This document shows, in pieces, positions 6,757 to 12,937 of a DNA stretch of 15,501 nucleotides. The position numbers and the translations under genes were made by a program. This DNA comes from Patescibacteria group bacterium (GTDB lineage Bacteria; Patescibacteriota; Gracilibacteria; UM-FILTER-43-11): contig JAJDCF010000069.1 of the NCBI GenBank assembly GCA_029260955.1, positions 1 to 15,501 on the forward strand, read 5' to 3'. The notes under the pieces are model-generated. The model searched no databases. It was not told where the DNA came from and saw nothing but the letters and a program-made list of their open reading frames with translations. Each line of letters starts with the position of its first letter. The first letter of the stretch is position 1.

Positions 6757-7761
6757 TTATTTACTGGCAATATATTTAGCAAGATCAACCATTCGGCAAG
6801 AATAACCCCATTCGTTGTCATACCAAGTGAGCACCTTAATCATATTTCCTTCTATGACCATGGTGTTTTCGGCATCCACGCTAGAAGAATGTGGGTCCAT
6901 CTGAAAATCAACAGAAACAAGAGGCCTTTTTTCAACTTGCAAAATTCCTGGATTATCCTTGGCATATGCTTCGAAAGCGGCATTCACAGATTCTGGAGTA
7001 GCTTCTTTCTCTACGTTCACAATTAGGTCAACCAAAGAAACCGTAGGTAGTGGCACGCGTACAGCCATGCCGTTGAGTTTTCCTTTTACCTCAGGAAGAA
7101 CAAGTCCCACAGCCTTAGCAGCTCCGGTTGTTGTTGGAATCATGCTTCGCAGAGTACTTCGCGCCCTTCGTTTATCTGCGTGAGGCAGATCTAAAATTCT
7201 CTGATCATTAGTGGCAGCATGAATGGTAGTCATAAGTCCCTGTTTAATTCCAAAGGAATCATTCAGCACTTTGGCAACAGGGGCCAAACAATTAGTAGTA
7301 CAACTCGCGTTCGAAATAATGGTGTGAGACGCTGGGTCATAATCGCTTTCATTCACACCCATCACAATCGTCACATCAGCACCCTTGTCCCCTTTACATG
7401 GTGCAGAAACAATTACTTTTTTGGCACCAGCGGTAATGTGTTTAGACGCATCTTCGTGCTTTCTGAAGCGACCAGTACACTCCATTACAAGGTCCACTTC
7501 CAATTCTGCCCAAGGAAGCTTCTCTGGATCAGGCTCAGCAAAAATCTTAATTTTCTTCCCATCCACTACCAAGTTATCACCATCAAGCGCAACCGTTCCT
7601 GGGTATTTGCCGTAAGTAGAGTCAAACTGAAATAAAAGGGCAAGAGATTCATTATCGGTTAAGTCATTTATGGCGACTACTTCTAGGCCGCTGTCGGTTT
7701 GCATAATTCGATGAAGAATCTGACGGCCGATTCTGCCAAAGCCGTTAATAGCAATTTTCAT
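6757..7761 (-). CDS. gap: Glyceraldehyde-3-phosphate dehydrogenase, type I
   Basis: This 334-aa enzyme has the normal family length. It shows the Rossmann nucleotide loop INGFGRIGR (5-13), N32-D33 of the NAD-preferring type, and the catalytic motif SNASCTTNC with C154. H181 is the general base (HAATNDQ, where HAYTNDQ is more common). The phosphate-binding stretch around RRARSTLRSMIPTTTGAAKA and the C-terminal WYDNEWGYS are also present. It oxidises glyceraldehyde-3-phosphate to 1,3-bisphosphoglycerate with NAD and phosphate in glycolysis. It begins 29 bp after the prs stop codon and is followed after 9 bp by the beta-CASP gene; I see no separate promoter, so prs-gap-beta-CASP is probably one operon. 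No Shine-Dalgarno precedes the ATG. Confidence 0.97.
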   Translation of the reverse strand: MKIAINGFGRIGRQILHRIMQTDSGLEVVAINDLTDNESLALLFQFDSTYGKYPGTVALDGDNLVVDGKKIKIFAEPDPEKLPWAELEVDLVMECTGRFRKHEDASKHITAGAKKVIVSAPCKGDKGADVTIVMGVNESDYDPASHTIISNASCTTNCLAPVAKVLNDSFGIKQGLMTTIHAATNDQRILDLPHADKRRARSTLRSMIPTTTGAAKAVGLVLPEVKGKLNGMAVRVPLPTVSLVDLIVNVEKEATPESVNAAFEAYAKDNPGILQVEKRPLVSVDFQMDPHSSSVDAENTMVIEGNMIKVLTWYDNEWGYSCRMVDLAKYIASK

Positions 7762-7790
7762 AGTGAGGGTGAGTTAATGAAGTATTTTTG

Positions 7791-8738
7791 CTAGTAAAAT
7801 AGTTTACTGACTGATTTTTGATGAGACACACTTCCAATAATATCTGCAAGTAAGGGGGCCACAGAAATCTGCTTGAGCCCCTTAAACTTCTTCTCCTTTT
7901 CGATTGGCAAAGTATCGGTAACCGTTACCTCCTTAAATCCAGCTTTATCTAAACGTGTCTGCGCAGGGCCAGAAAAAATTGCATGAGTAGCAGCCAAATA
8001 GATATCTTTTTTTGCGCCTTGGCTAAGTAAAGCTTTGTGCGCAGCCACTACACTTCCAGCCGTGTCCACCATATCGTCATAAATGATGCAAGTGCGGTCT
8101 TTCACATCACCAACTACATGAGTGGTAATAGCTTCATTGTGAGCTGGACGGGCCTTATGCAAAATCGCGATCGGCGCCCCCAAATCATCCGCAAACTTTT
8201 TGGCATTCTTAGCTCCACCTGCATCGGGAGAAACAATAGTTACATTTTTTAACTTCTTCTTTTTGTAGTAGTCGGCAAATAGCTTGTGGGTGTTGATGTT
8301 ATCCACTGGAACATCAAAGAAAGCCTGAGCCTGATCGGCATGAAGGCCAAAAGTGATCACATGATTAGCCCCTGACTTCACGACCAAATCCGCCATCAGC
8401 TTGGCACTGATCGGTTCGCGAGGAAGATGAACCTTGTCCTGCCTAGCATAACCAAAGTGAGGAATGATTACATGAATTTGAGTAGCAAAAGACAGTCTTG
8501 CCGCGTCGATCATCAGAAAAAGCTCCATAAAATCCTCATTCACCCACTGATCTCGACAGGTTTGAATAATGAAAACCTCTTTACCACGAACGGTTTCATC
8601 GAGCTTCACATAACTCTCACCAGAAGAGAAGGTAGAAAGGGTTAGTTTTCCCAAATCTTGCTTCACCCCCTTCGCAACAGCTTTAGCAAGCGCTTTGTGA
8701 GAAGATCCAGCGAAAATTGTAAATTTGTTAGCAGCCAT
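7791..8738 (-). CDS. prs: Ribose-phosphate pyrophosphokinase (PRPP synthetase)
   Basis: This 315-aa enzyme transfers pyrophosphate from ATP to ribose-5-phosphate, making PRPP for nucleotide, His and Trp synthesis. Visible motifs are FSSGE (38-41), the FGYARQD region with REPISAKL (95-114), HADQAQAFFDVPVDN (133-147), VSPDAGG (169-175) and the PRPP loop DDMVDTAGS (221-229). One departure is that the usual DLHA motif reads GLHA, with Gly at 131 for the conserved Asp. The ATG at 8738 is chosen; an in-frame TTG at 8774 overlaps the promoter -10 region and would add 12 residues not typical of the family. An extended -10 promoter lies about 27 bp upstream. It heads the probable prs-gap-beta-CASP operon. 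Confidence 0.93.
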   Translation of the reverse strand: MAANKFTIFAGSSHKALAKAVAKGVKQDLGKLTLSTFSSGESYVKLDETVRGKEVFIIQTCRDQWVNEDFMELFLMIDAARLSFATQIHVIIPHFGYARQDKVHLPREPISAKLMADLVVKSGANHVITFGLHADQAQAFFDVPVDNINTHKLFADYYKKKKLKNVTIVSPDAGGAKNAKKFADDLGAPIAILHKARPAHNEAITTHVVGDVKDRTCIIYDDMVDTAGSVVAAHKALLSQGAKKDIYLAATHAIFSGPAQTRLDKAGFKEVTVTDTLPIEKEKKFKGLKQISVAPLLADIIGSVSHQKSVSKLFY

Positions 8739-8764
8739 AGGTTTTTCTTTAAGTTTCGGGACTA

Positions 8765-8773
8765 ATTCTAGCA
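8765..8773 (-). promoter_or_regulatory. Extended -10 promoter for prs
   Basis: On the minus strand TGCTAGAAT (8773-8765) is an extended -10 element, with TG one base before a 5/6 match to TATAAT. A convincing -35 is absent. Transcription would start near 8758, giving a leader of about 20 nt. The 11-mer TTGCTAGAATT is identical in the cysS promoter. Confidence 0.6.
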
Positions 8774-8800
8774 ATTTCTTATACTTTTCGAAACCGCAAT

Positions 8801-9346
8801 TTAGACATTTCGAAGAAAAAACTCATGAACTCTACTATCTTTCGTTAACTCAGGGTGAAAACTGCCCACCAAAACCTTATTTTGCTGAACCAAAACAGGC
8901 ACTTCATCCACTTTTGCCAAAACCTCCACACCACCAGCAACTTTGCTCACTTTTGGAGCTCGGATGAATATGCCCGGAAAATCTTCCCCCCGAAAATCCA
9001 CCTTTGTTTCAAAGCTTGAAAGCTGAGGTCCATAGGCATTTCGATCTACTTCAATGTCGATCAGCCCCAATTCCGCCAGAATGATCATGCCAGCACAGGT
9101 TCCAAAAATCGGCATCCCGTCCGCGACCGACTTCTTCATACATTCATCAAGGCCAGTCTTTTTTAGGAGCTTCATCAAAGTCGTGCTCTCTCCACCAGGC
9201 ACAATGCAAGCCGAAATACCCTCGGTATCTTCAAGGTTCCGCACAAATCGAACATCATGACCAAGCTTTCGAATCATGTCAGCATGCTCTTTAAAACTTC
9301 CCTGCAAGGCTAGAATGCCTATAATGCGGGGAGTTTTAGCGTTCAT
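8801..9346 (-). CDS. pdxT: Pyridoxal 5'-phosphate synthase glutaminase subunit PdxT
   Basis: This 181-aa class I glutamine amidotransferase has the PdxT-specific GILALQGSFKEH opening, oxyanion-loop PGGEST (50-55), nucleophile C84 in FGTCAGM, and H164/E166 in FHPE, so the triad is intact. PdxT hydrolyses glutamine and channels ammonia to PdxS, which builds pyridoxal phosphate from ribose-5-phosphate and glyceraldehyde-3-phosphate (established pathway). No pdxS lies in this window. The neighbouring prs and gap handle exactly those two sugars, which may be coincidence. The ATG overlaps the stop codon of the preceding 112-aa gene by one base (TAATG), suggesting coupled translation. Confidence 0.93.
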   Translation of the reverse strand: MNAKTPRIIGILALQGSFKEHADMIRKLGHDVRFVRNLEDTEGISACIVPGGESTTLMKLLKKTGLDECMKKSVADGMPIFGTCAGMIILAELGLIDIEVDRNAYGPQLSSFETKVDFRGEDFPGIFIRAPKVSKVAGGVEVLAKVDEVPVLVQQNKVLVGSFHPELTKDSRVHEFFLRNV

Positions 9347-9684
9347 TAGACAGGGGTTGCCTCATCAGCAAATTGAACTTCGAGATGTCTTGAGCTAATA
9401 GGGGCAACTTCTGTAAGTTCAACCAGATGAGAAATAGGTGATACAAAATCAAGAGACACAGACCTTGCTTCCAAGGCTTCTATTGTTTCTCGTATATCAG
9501 GAATAGCTTTTTGGGCAATTTCCCTTCCTAGTGAACAGTCAAGATCAGCAGTGAGACCGGCAATAGATTCTCGAATTTTTATACCCTCTATTATTTCAGA
9601 CGCTACTAATGCTTGAGCCTTTACATCTAAACCTTCTAGGCCTTTGCGTAGTGAGACTTCTCTTTCAGATTGGGGAGCTTTCAT
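9346..9684 (-). CDS. Hypothetical 112-aa protein coupled to pdxT
   Basis: I do not recognise this protein. From the ATG at 9684 it has 112 residues, mostly helical (about 1-75) with regularly spaced Leu, Ile, Ala and Glu, then a less regular, more beta-like C-terminus (V-S-L-D-F-V). It has no signal peptide, membrane helix or Cys pair; a single Cys falls at D-C-S. An earlier in-frame TTG at 9738 coincides with a TTGACA -35 box and would add an 18-residue segment, so it is rejected. Its TAA overlaps the pdxT ATG by one base. The position suggests a small partner or regulator of PdxT, but the sequence does not show this. Reality as a gene rests on the clean frame and the coupling. Confidence 0.6.
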   Translation of the reverse strand: MKAPQSEREVSLRKGLEGLDVKAQALVASEIIEGIKIRESIAGLTADLDCSLGREIAQKAIPDIRETIEALEARSVSLDFVSPISHLVELTEVAPISSRHLEVQFADEATPV

Positions 9685-9709
9685 AGTCAAAAAATTAGGA
9701 CGCGCAGGT

Positions 9710-9738
9710 AACCTACCCCATAGTTGACGTGCTGTCAA
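9710..9738 (-). promoter_or_regulatory. Candidate promoter for the 112-aa gene and pdxT
   Basis: On the minus strand a perfect TTGACA (9738-9733) is followed by 17 bp and TAGGTT (9715-9710), which matches -10 only at T1, A2 and T6. The -35 is half of an inverted repeat, TTGAC-N5-GTCAA (9738-9724), a possible operator. Expected leader is about 19 nt. Confidence 0.45.
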
Positions 9739-9750
9739 ATTTTCACAACA

Positions 9751-11133
9751 CTATTTTGGTCGTACCTCTGTTCCACCCGGTCCATCTTTTACCATCCATT
9801 TGCCAGAAACCTCCATTTTAAGCCGTATTTCGTCTGCTTTTTTCCAATCTTTTTGCGCCCGCGCCTCATTCCTTTCTAAAATCCACTGAACAATTTGTGG
9901 AGGAAGTTCGAATTTAGTTTGTTCATCCAATTTTAGGCCAAGTACAGTATCCATTTTTCTAATTGTCACTAACTTATCTTCATCCGATACTTCACCATCG
10001 TCCATCAATTCCCAGGTAATTCCCAAAGCTTGCGCTACATTCAGATCATCACTCACTGCCTCCGTAAATGAAGTCATATATTTATCAGAAAGCTTGCCCT
10101 CAGAATCACCCAGCGCCAAAACTTTTTCCTTCAGCCTCCTTAGTCCCGTTCTCGCAGCATCTAGTCCATCCCAATCAAAGGCCAGCTCTTTTCGATAATG
10201 AGATTGGAGGCAGAAATATCGATAATCCAGCGGGTCATAGCCCTCTTGAACAAGCCTAGTTAACGACAAAAAATTCTCTTCAGACTTCGCCATCTTCGCT
10301 CCTTCTTTGAGTACCAAAAAGTTTCCATGCATCCAAATTTTCACCCACGGCTTCACGCCGCTCGCACCCTCCGCTTGAGCAATCTCATTGGTATGGTGAA
10401 CCGGAATATGATCGATGCCGCCACAGTGAATATCAAACTGATCGCCAAGATATTTACTACTCATCGCTGAACATTCAATATGCCAACCCGGAAAGCCACG
10501 ACCCCAAGGACTATCCCACTGCATTTCCTGATCACCGTGTTTTGAAGAAACAAACCACAGCACAAAGTCAGCAGGATTCTTTTTGTTCTTATCTACCTTA
10601 ATTCGTGCGCCAGCCTGAAGCTCCTGCTTATCCAGCTGAGCCATTTTTCCGTAATCTTCAAATTTAGAAGTGTCATAGTAAACGTTTCCATTTTCACCAA
10701 CATAGGTATAGCCATTGTTTTCCAATTTCTGAACTTGCTCAATCATAGTGTCGATATGATCCGTCGCTTTCGGTTTCTTTGTCGGTTTGAGCATATTTAG
10801 CCGATCCATATCTTCCAAAAAGGCCTGAGCATAGTATTCAGCAATCTCCCAAACGGTCTTTTTCTCGCGCTCAGCCCCCTTTTTCATCTTGTCCTCACCC
10901 TCATCCGCATCACTCGTTAAATGGCCAACATCAGTGATATTCATCACATGATTCACCACATATCCGTTGAATTCCAACACTCTGCGAAGCAAGTCTTCAA
11001 ACACATAAGTCCTCAAATTTCCAATGTGCGCATAATTGTAAACCGTTGGCCCACAACAATATAGCTCCACCTGGTCAGGTTTGTCTGGCGTGAATTCTTC
11101 CTTTTGTCGAGTGAGTGTATTAAAAAGTTTCAT
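9751..11133 (-). CDS. cysS: Cysteinyl-tRNA synthetase
   Basis: This 460-aa class I synthetase charges tRNA-Cys. It has the zinc Cys in YCCGPTVYN (C27), the HIGN form of the HIGH motif (36-39), and the further zinc ligands in GWHIECSAM and the HHTNE motif. The ATP loop is KMAKS rather than KMSKS. The middle of the enzyme uses the 'GGIDHIPVHHTNEIAQ' variant, and the C-terminal anticodon-binding helices end in a 'DGPGGTEV' tail. The length is normal. The ATG at 11133 (MKLFNTLTRQ) is chosen over a TTG at 11142 because MKLFNT is the usual family start and the TTG abuts the -10 box. The mRNA is predicted to start only about 3 nt before the ATG. Confidence 0.96.
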   Translation of the reverse strand: MKLFNTLTRQKEEFTPDKPDQVELYCCGPTVYNYAHIGNLRTYVFEDLLRRVLEFNGYVVNHVMNITDVGHLTSDADEGEDKMKKGAEREKKTVWEIAEYYAQAFLEDMDRLNMLKPTKKPKATDHIDTMIEQVQKLENNGYTYVGENGNVYYDTSKFEDYGKMAQLDKQELQAGARIKVDKNKKNPADFVLWFVSSKHGDQEMQWDSPWGRGFPGWHIECSAMSSKYLGDQFDIHCGGIDHIPVHHTNEIAQAEGASGVKPWVKIWMHGNFLVLKEGAKMAKSEENFLSLTRLVQEGYDPLDYRYFCLQSHYRKELAFDWDGLDAARTGLRRLKEKVLALGDSEGKLSDKYMTSFTEAVSDDLNVAQALGITWELMDDGEVSDEDKLVTIRKMDTVLGLKLDEQTKFELPPQIVQWILERNEARAQKDWKKADEIRLKMEVSGKWMVKDGPGGTEVRPK

Positions 11134-11142
11134 TTCGAACAA

Positions 11143-11151
11143 ATTCTAGCA
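11143..11151 (-). promoter_or_regulatory. Extended -10 promoter for cysS, near-leaderless
   Basis: On the minus strand TGCTAGAAT (11151-11143) is an extended -10 element. The ATG begins 9 nt after its last base, so transcription should start about 2-3 nt upstream of the start codon. No -35 is apparent, which fits an extended -10 promoter. The phased array at 11189-11258 lies just upstream. Confidence 0.6.
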
Positions 11152-11188
11152 AAAATAAGCAGGGGTGGGTATATGCCTTTTGTGGTCA

Positions 11189-11258
11189 TGTATTCTGATG
11201 CACAAGGTTTGTGCAAGATCTGTGCAAACTTTGTGCAAGATCTGTGCATCAAAATACA
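11189..11258 (-). repeat. 11-bp-phased TGTGCA array inside an inverted repeat, upstream of cysS
   Basis: TGTGCA occurs at 11210, 11221, 11232 and 11243, every 11 bp, and its complement TGCACA occurs at 11199, also in phase. These form two exact copies of TTTGTGCAAGATCTGTGCA (11208-11226, 11230-11248; period 22). The whole is bounded by a 16-bp inverted repeat, TGTATTCTGATGCACA (11189-11204) and TGTGCATCAAAATACA (11243-11258), with one mismatch. It lies 38-107 bp upstream of the cysS -10 region, a suitable place for a regulator site; an RNA structure after the alkD-like gene is the alternative. Confidence 0.75.
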
Positions 11259-11310
11259 CTACCCCCAGGAGGGTACACCCAGGTCTCCCAAATATTTCAA
11301 AATTCACAGT

Positions 11311-11994
11311 CTATTTTTCAGTCACACCTTTTTCGATGGCATAGCGATACATCACTCGCGGCATAGCTTTATGATATTTTCGCAAAAATCCACGCTCAGC
11401 CTCAGCATCCTTCTTTCCAATCTCCCGAAGCGCCCAGCCAACAGCCTTATGAATCAAATCGTGCTCGTCATTCACCAAAATCTCAGCAATTTTTAGCGCA
11501 TCCTCAAAATCTGATTGATCGATAAAGGCGAAAGTACTAAGCACGGCTATTCGCCTATCCCACAAACTTTTTGAACGGGCTAATTTGTAAAGAACATCCC
11601 GCTTTTTATCAAGCAACCACGCGCCCATAATTTTTGGCACGATAACATCAACCAAATCCCAGTTGTTCGAATATTTTCGGTTTTTATAGTAAAAATTATA
11701 AATTTCCCGCCGCCGCTTCTCGTCTGCTTTTGCAAACTTGTAGGTCAATATCAAAAACCCCGTCATTCGATGTTCGTGATACGCACTTTCTAGCAGCTTT
11801 TGCACCTCCTTAAAAGGCAAATCGCGATGCGCTTTGGCGACCTTCCTCTGATCCGGCATCACAATGCCCAAAAACTTGTCACCTTCACCATACTCACCTT
11901 TTCCAGTTTTAAAATAACGAGATGAATGAGCCGCTCTCTCGGGGTCAGCAAGATTTTTCAATTCCTTTTTTATTTGAACAGCATTATTTATCAT
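11311..11994 (-). CDS. DNA alkylation repair protein, AlkD-like HEAT-repeat glycosylase
   Basis: This 227-aa all-helical protein belongs to the AlkD family. Family glycosylases excise alkylated purines such as 3- and 7-methyl bases without flipping them (established for Bacillus cereus AlkD). The residues AlkD uses have counterparts: W112 and D116 in NWDLVD, R148 in WDRRIAVLS, and W187 in HKAVGWALREIGK. The C-terminal MPRVMYRYAIEK is also family-typical. Length is normal, so activity is plausible. It is divergent from the glycosyltransferase with only 21 bp between the two ATGs. A TATACA 7 nt before its ATG suggests a leaderless transcript. No terminator follows before cysS. Confidence 0.88.
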   Translation of the reverse strand: MINNAVQIKKELKNLADPERAAHSSRYFKTGKGEYGEGDKFLGIVMPDQRKVAKAHRDLPFKEVQKLLESAYHEHRMTGFLILTYKFAKADEKRRREIYNFYYKNRKYSNNWDLVDVIVPKIMGAWLLDKKRDVLYKLARSKSLWDRRIAVLSTFAFIDQSDFEDALKIAEILVNDEHDLIHKAVGWALREIGKKDAEAERGFLRKYHKAMPRVMYRYAIEKGVTEK

Positions 11995-12001
11995 AGTTTG
12001 A

Positions 12002-12007
12002 TGTATA
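12002..12007 (-). promoter_or_regulatory. Candidate -10 for the alkD-like gene
   Basis: Minus-strand TATACA (12007-12002) lies 7 nt before the ATG, so the transcript would begin at or next to the start codon. It is a 4/6 match to TATAAT and overlaps the opposing -10 of the glycosyltransferase gene. No clear -35 is seen. Confidence 0.35.
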
Positions 12008-12009
12008 AT
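12004..12009 (+). promoter_or_regulatory. Perfect -10 giving a leaderless glycosyltransferase mRNA
   Basis: TATAAT at 12004-12009 is followed by 6 nt and then the ATG at 12016, so the expected transcription start is the A of the start codon. A good -35 at 17 bp is not visible. This geometry is the hallmark of leaderless genes in lineages that use them. Confidence 0.6.
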
Positions 12010-12015
12010 TCTGAT

Positions 12016-12882
12016 ATGAAATTATCAGTAATCATCCCTACACACAACCGGGCCGATATTCTCGAAATCTGTCTAAATAGGCTCATGCGCCAAAAGGGCG
12101 TCGATTTTGAGGTTATTGTCGTTGATGACGGTTCCGAGGATCATACAGCCAAGGTGGTGGCCGAATTCGAAGAGGTTATTTACATCAAGCAAAAGGCTTC
12201 TCACCAAGGTGTGGCACGGAATAATGGTGCCAAAAAAGCCACTGGCGACATCCTTCTCTTCATAGGCGATGATGGTTTCGCGGAACCCGGCTTCCTCATG
12301 CAACATGCCAATGCTCACACCATGAATCCGGATGAAGAAACAGTTGTGCTCGGCCACACTACATGGGATCCAATTCTGGAAATCAACCCTTACATGGAGT
12401 TCCTCGAATCTTCCGGTTGGCAATTTGCATACTTTTTGCTCAAGCCCGGCTTCACCAGCCACCCCGAGCCTTATAAATTCTTCTACACTTCTAATATTTC
12501 ACTCAAAAAATCCCTTTTCGACAAGGAGCAGTTCAGCAAAAAGTTCACCGAATACGGTTGGGAAGACATCGAACTTGGTTTCCGACTATGGGATAAGCAC
12601 GGCATGCGCCTTTTCTACGAACCAGATGCCAAGGTCTTACACCACCACCTAATTCCCGAGTCCGCCCTGGAAAATAAGATGCAAACTGTGGGCCGTTCTG
12701 CTGTTAAATTCGAAAAAATCCAACCTGAAGTACGTGTGGTTCCCCGCGGTGCCAAGGCAATTTTGCTTAAATTCGTCACACATCCAATCATTCTAGCCTT
12801 CATTCAGTATTTTGGAAGTACAAAAAGCTACTACAAGTTCAAATCCTGGCAGCAATTTTTGGAGGGGGTAAAAATGGCTTAA
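12016..12882 (+). CDS. Family 2 glycosyltransferase
   Basis: This 288-aa GT-A fold enzyme transfers a sugar from a nucleotide donor to an unknown acceptor, probably in cell-surface glycan synthesis. Motifs are SVIIPTHNRA (4-13), VVDDGS (35-40), GVARNNGAKKATGD (65-78), and GDD (84-86) at the metal/nucleotide position usually read as DxD. NISLKKSLF and YGWEDIELGFR (180-190, with the ED acceptor/base motif) follow. No membrane segment is evident; basic and aromatic residues near the end could associate with the membrane. The ATG at 12016 is chosen because MKLSVIIPTHNR starts directly with the first beta strand; the in-frame ATG at 11926 lies within the divergent gene. It is predicted to be leaderless. 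The next gene's promoter begins 4 bp after its stop codon. Confidence 0.92.
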   Translation: MKLSVIIPTHNRADILEICLNRLMRQKGVDFEVIVVDDGSEDHTAKVVAEFEEVIYIKQKASHQGVARNNGAKKATGDILLFIGDDGFAEPGFLMQHANAHTMNPDEETVVLGHTTWDPILEINPYMEFLESSGWQFAYFLLKPGFTSHPEPYKFFYTSNISLKKSLFDKEQFSKKFTEYGWEDIELGFRLWDKHGMRLFYEPDAKVLHHHLIPESALENKMQTVGRSAVKFEKIQPEVRVVPRGAKAILLKFVTHPIILAFIQYFGSTKSYYKFKSWQQFLEGVKMA

Positions 12883-12886
12883 TTGC

Positions 12887-12915
12887 TTGACAAAAATTTC
12901 GTATTTCATCATAAT
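12887..12915 (+). promoter_or_regulatory. Sigma-70-type promoter for the 388-aa secreted protein
   Basis: Perfect TTGACA (12887-12892), 17-bp spacer, CATAAT (12910-12915, 5/6). Expected start is near 12922, leaving a leader of about 16 nt before the ATG at 12938. The leader contains CTCCCTCCTC, the opposite of a Shine-Dalgarno sequence. Confidence 0.8.
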
Positions 12916-12937
12916 ATGACTCCCTCCTCAATATATT

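Noticed and set aside
6388..7635. Plus-strand open frames across the beta-CASP and gap genes
   Set aside because: They lie antisense to strongly conserved genes and have no recognisable motifs or promoter.
8739..8774. TTG-initiated extension of prs
   Set aside because: It overlaps the promoter -10 region, and the family normally starts near the ATG at 8738.
9685..9738. TTG-initiated extension of the 112-aa gene
   Set aside because: The TTG forms part of a TTGACA -35 box; the ATG at 9684 is simpler.
11134..11142. TTG start for cysS
   Set aside because: MKLFNT is the expected family start, and the TTG lies directly beside the -10 element.
11199..11258. Phased TGTGCA array as a CRISPR
   Set aside because: Units are 11 or 22 bp with no unique spacers and no cas genes nearby.
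11261..11280. GGGTGTACCC and TACCC-GGGTA palindromes as the alkD terminator
   Set aside because: Stems are only 4-5 bp and no T-run follows on the minus strand.
11926..12015. Upstream ATG for the glycosyltransferase
   Set aside because: The added residues lie within the divergent alkD-like gene and upstream of the -10 box; the first beta strand starts at 12016.
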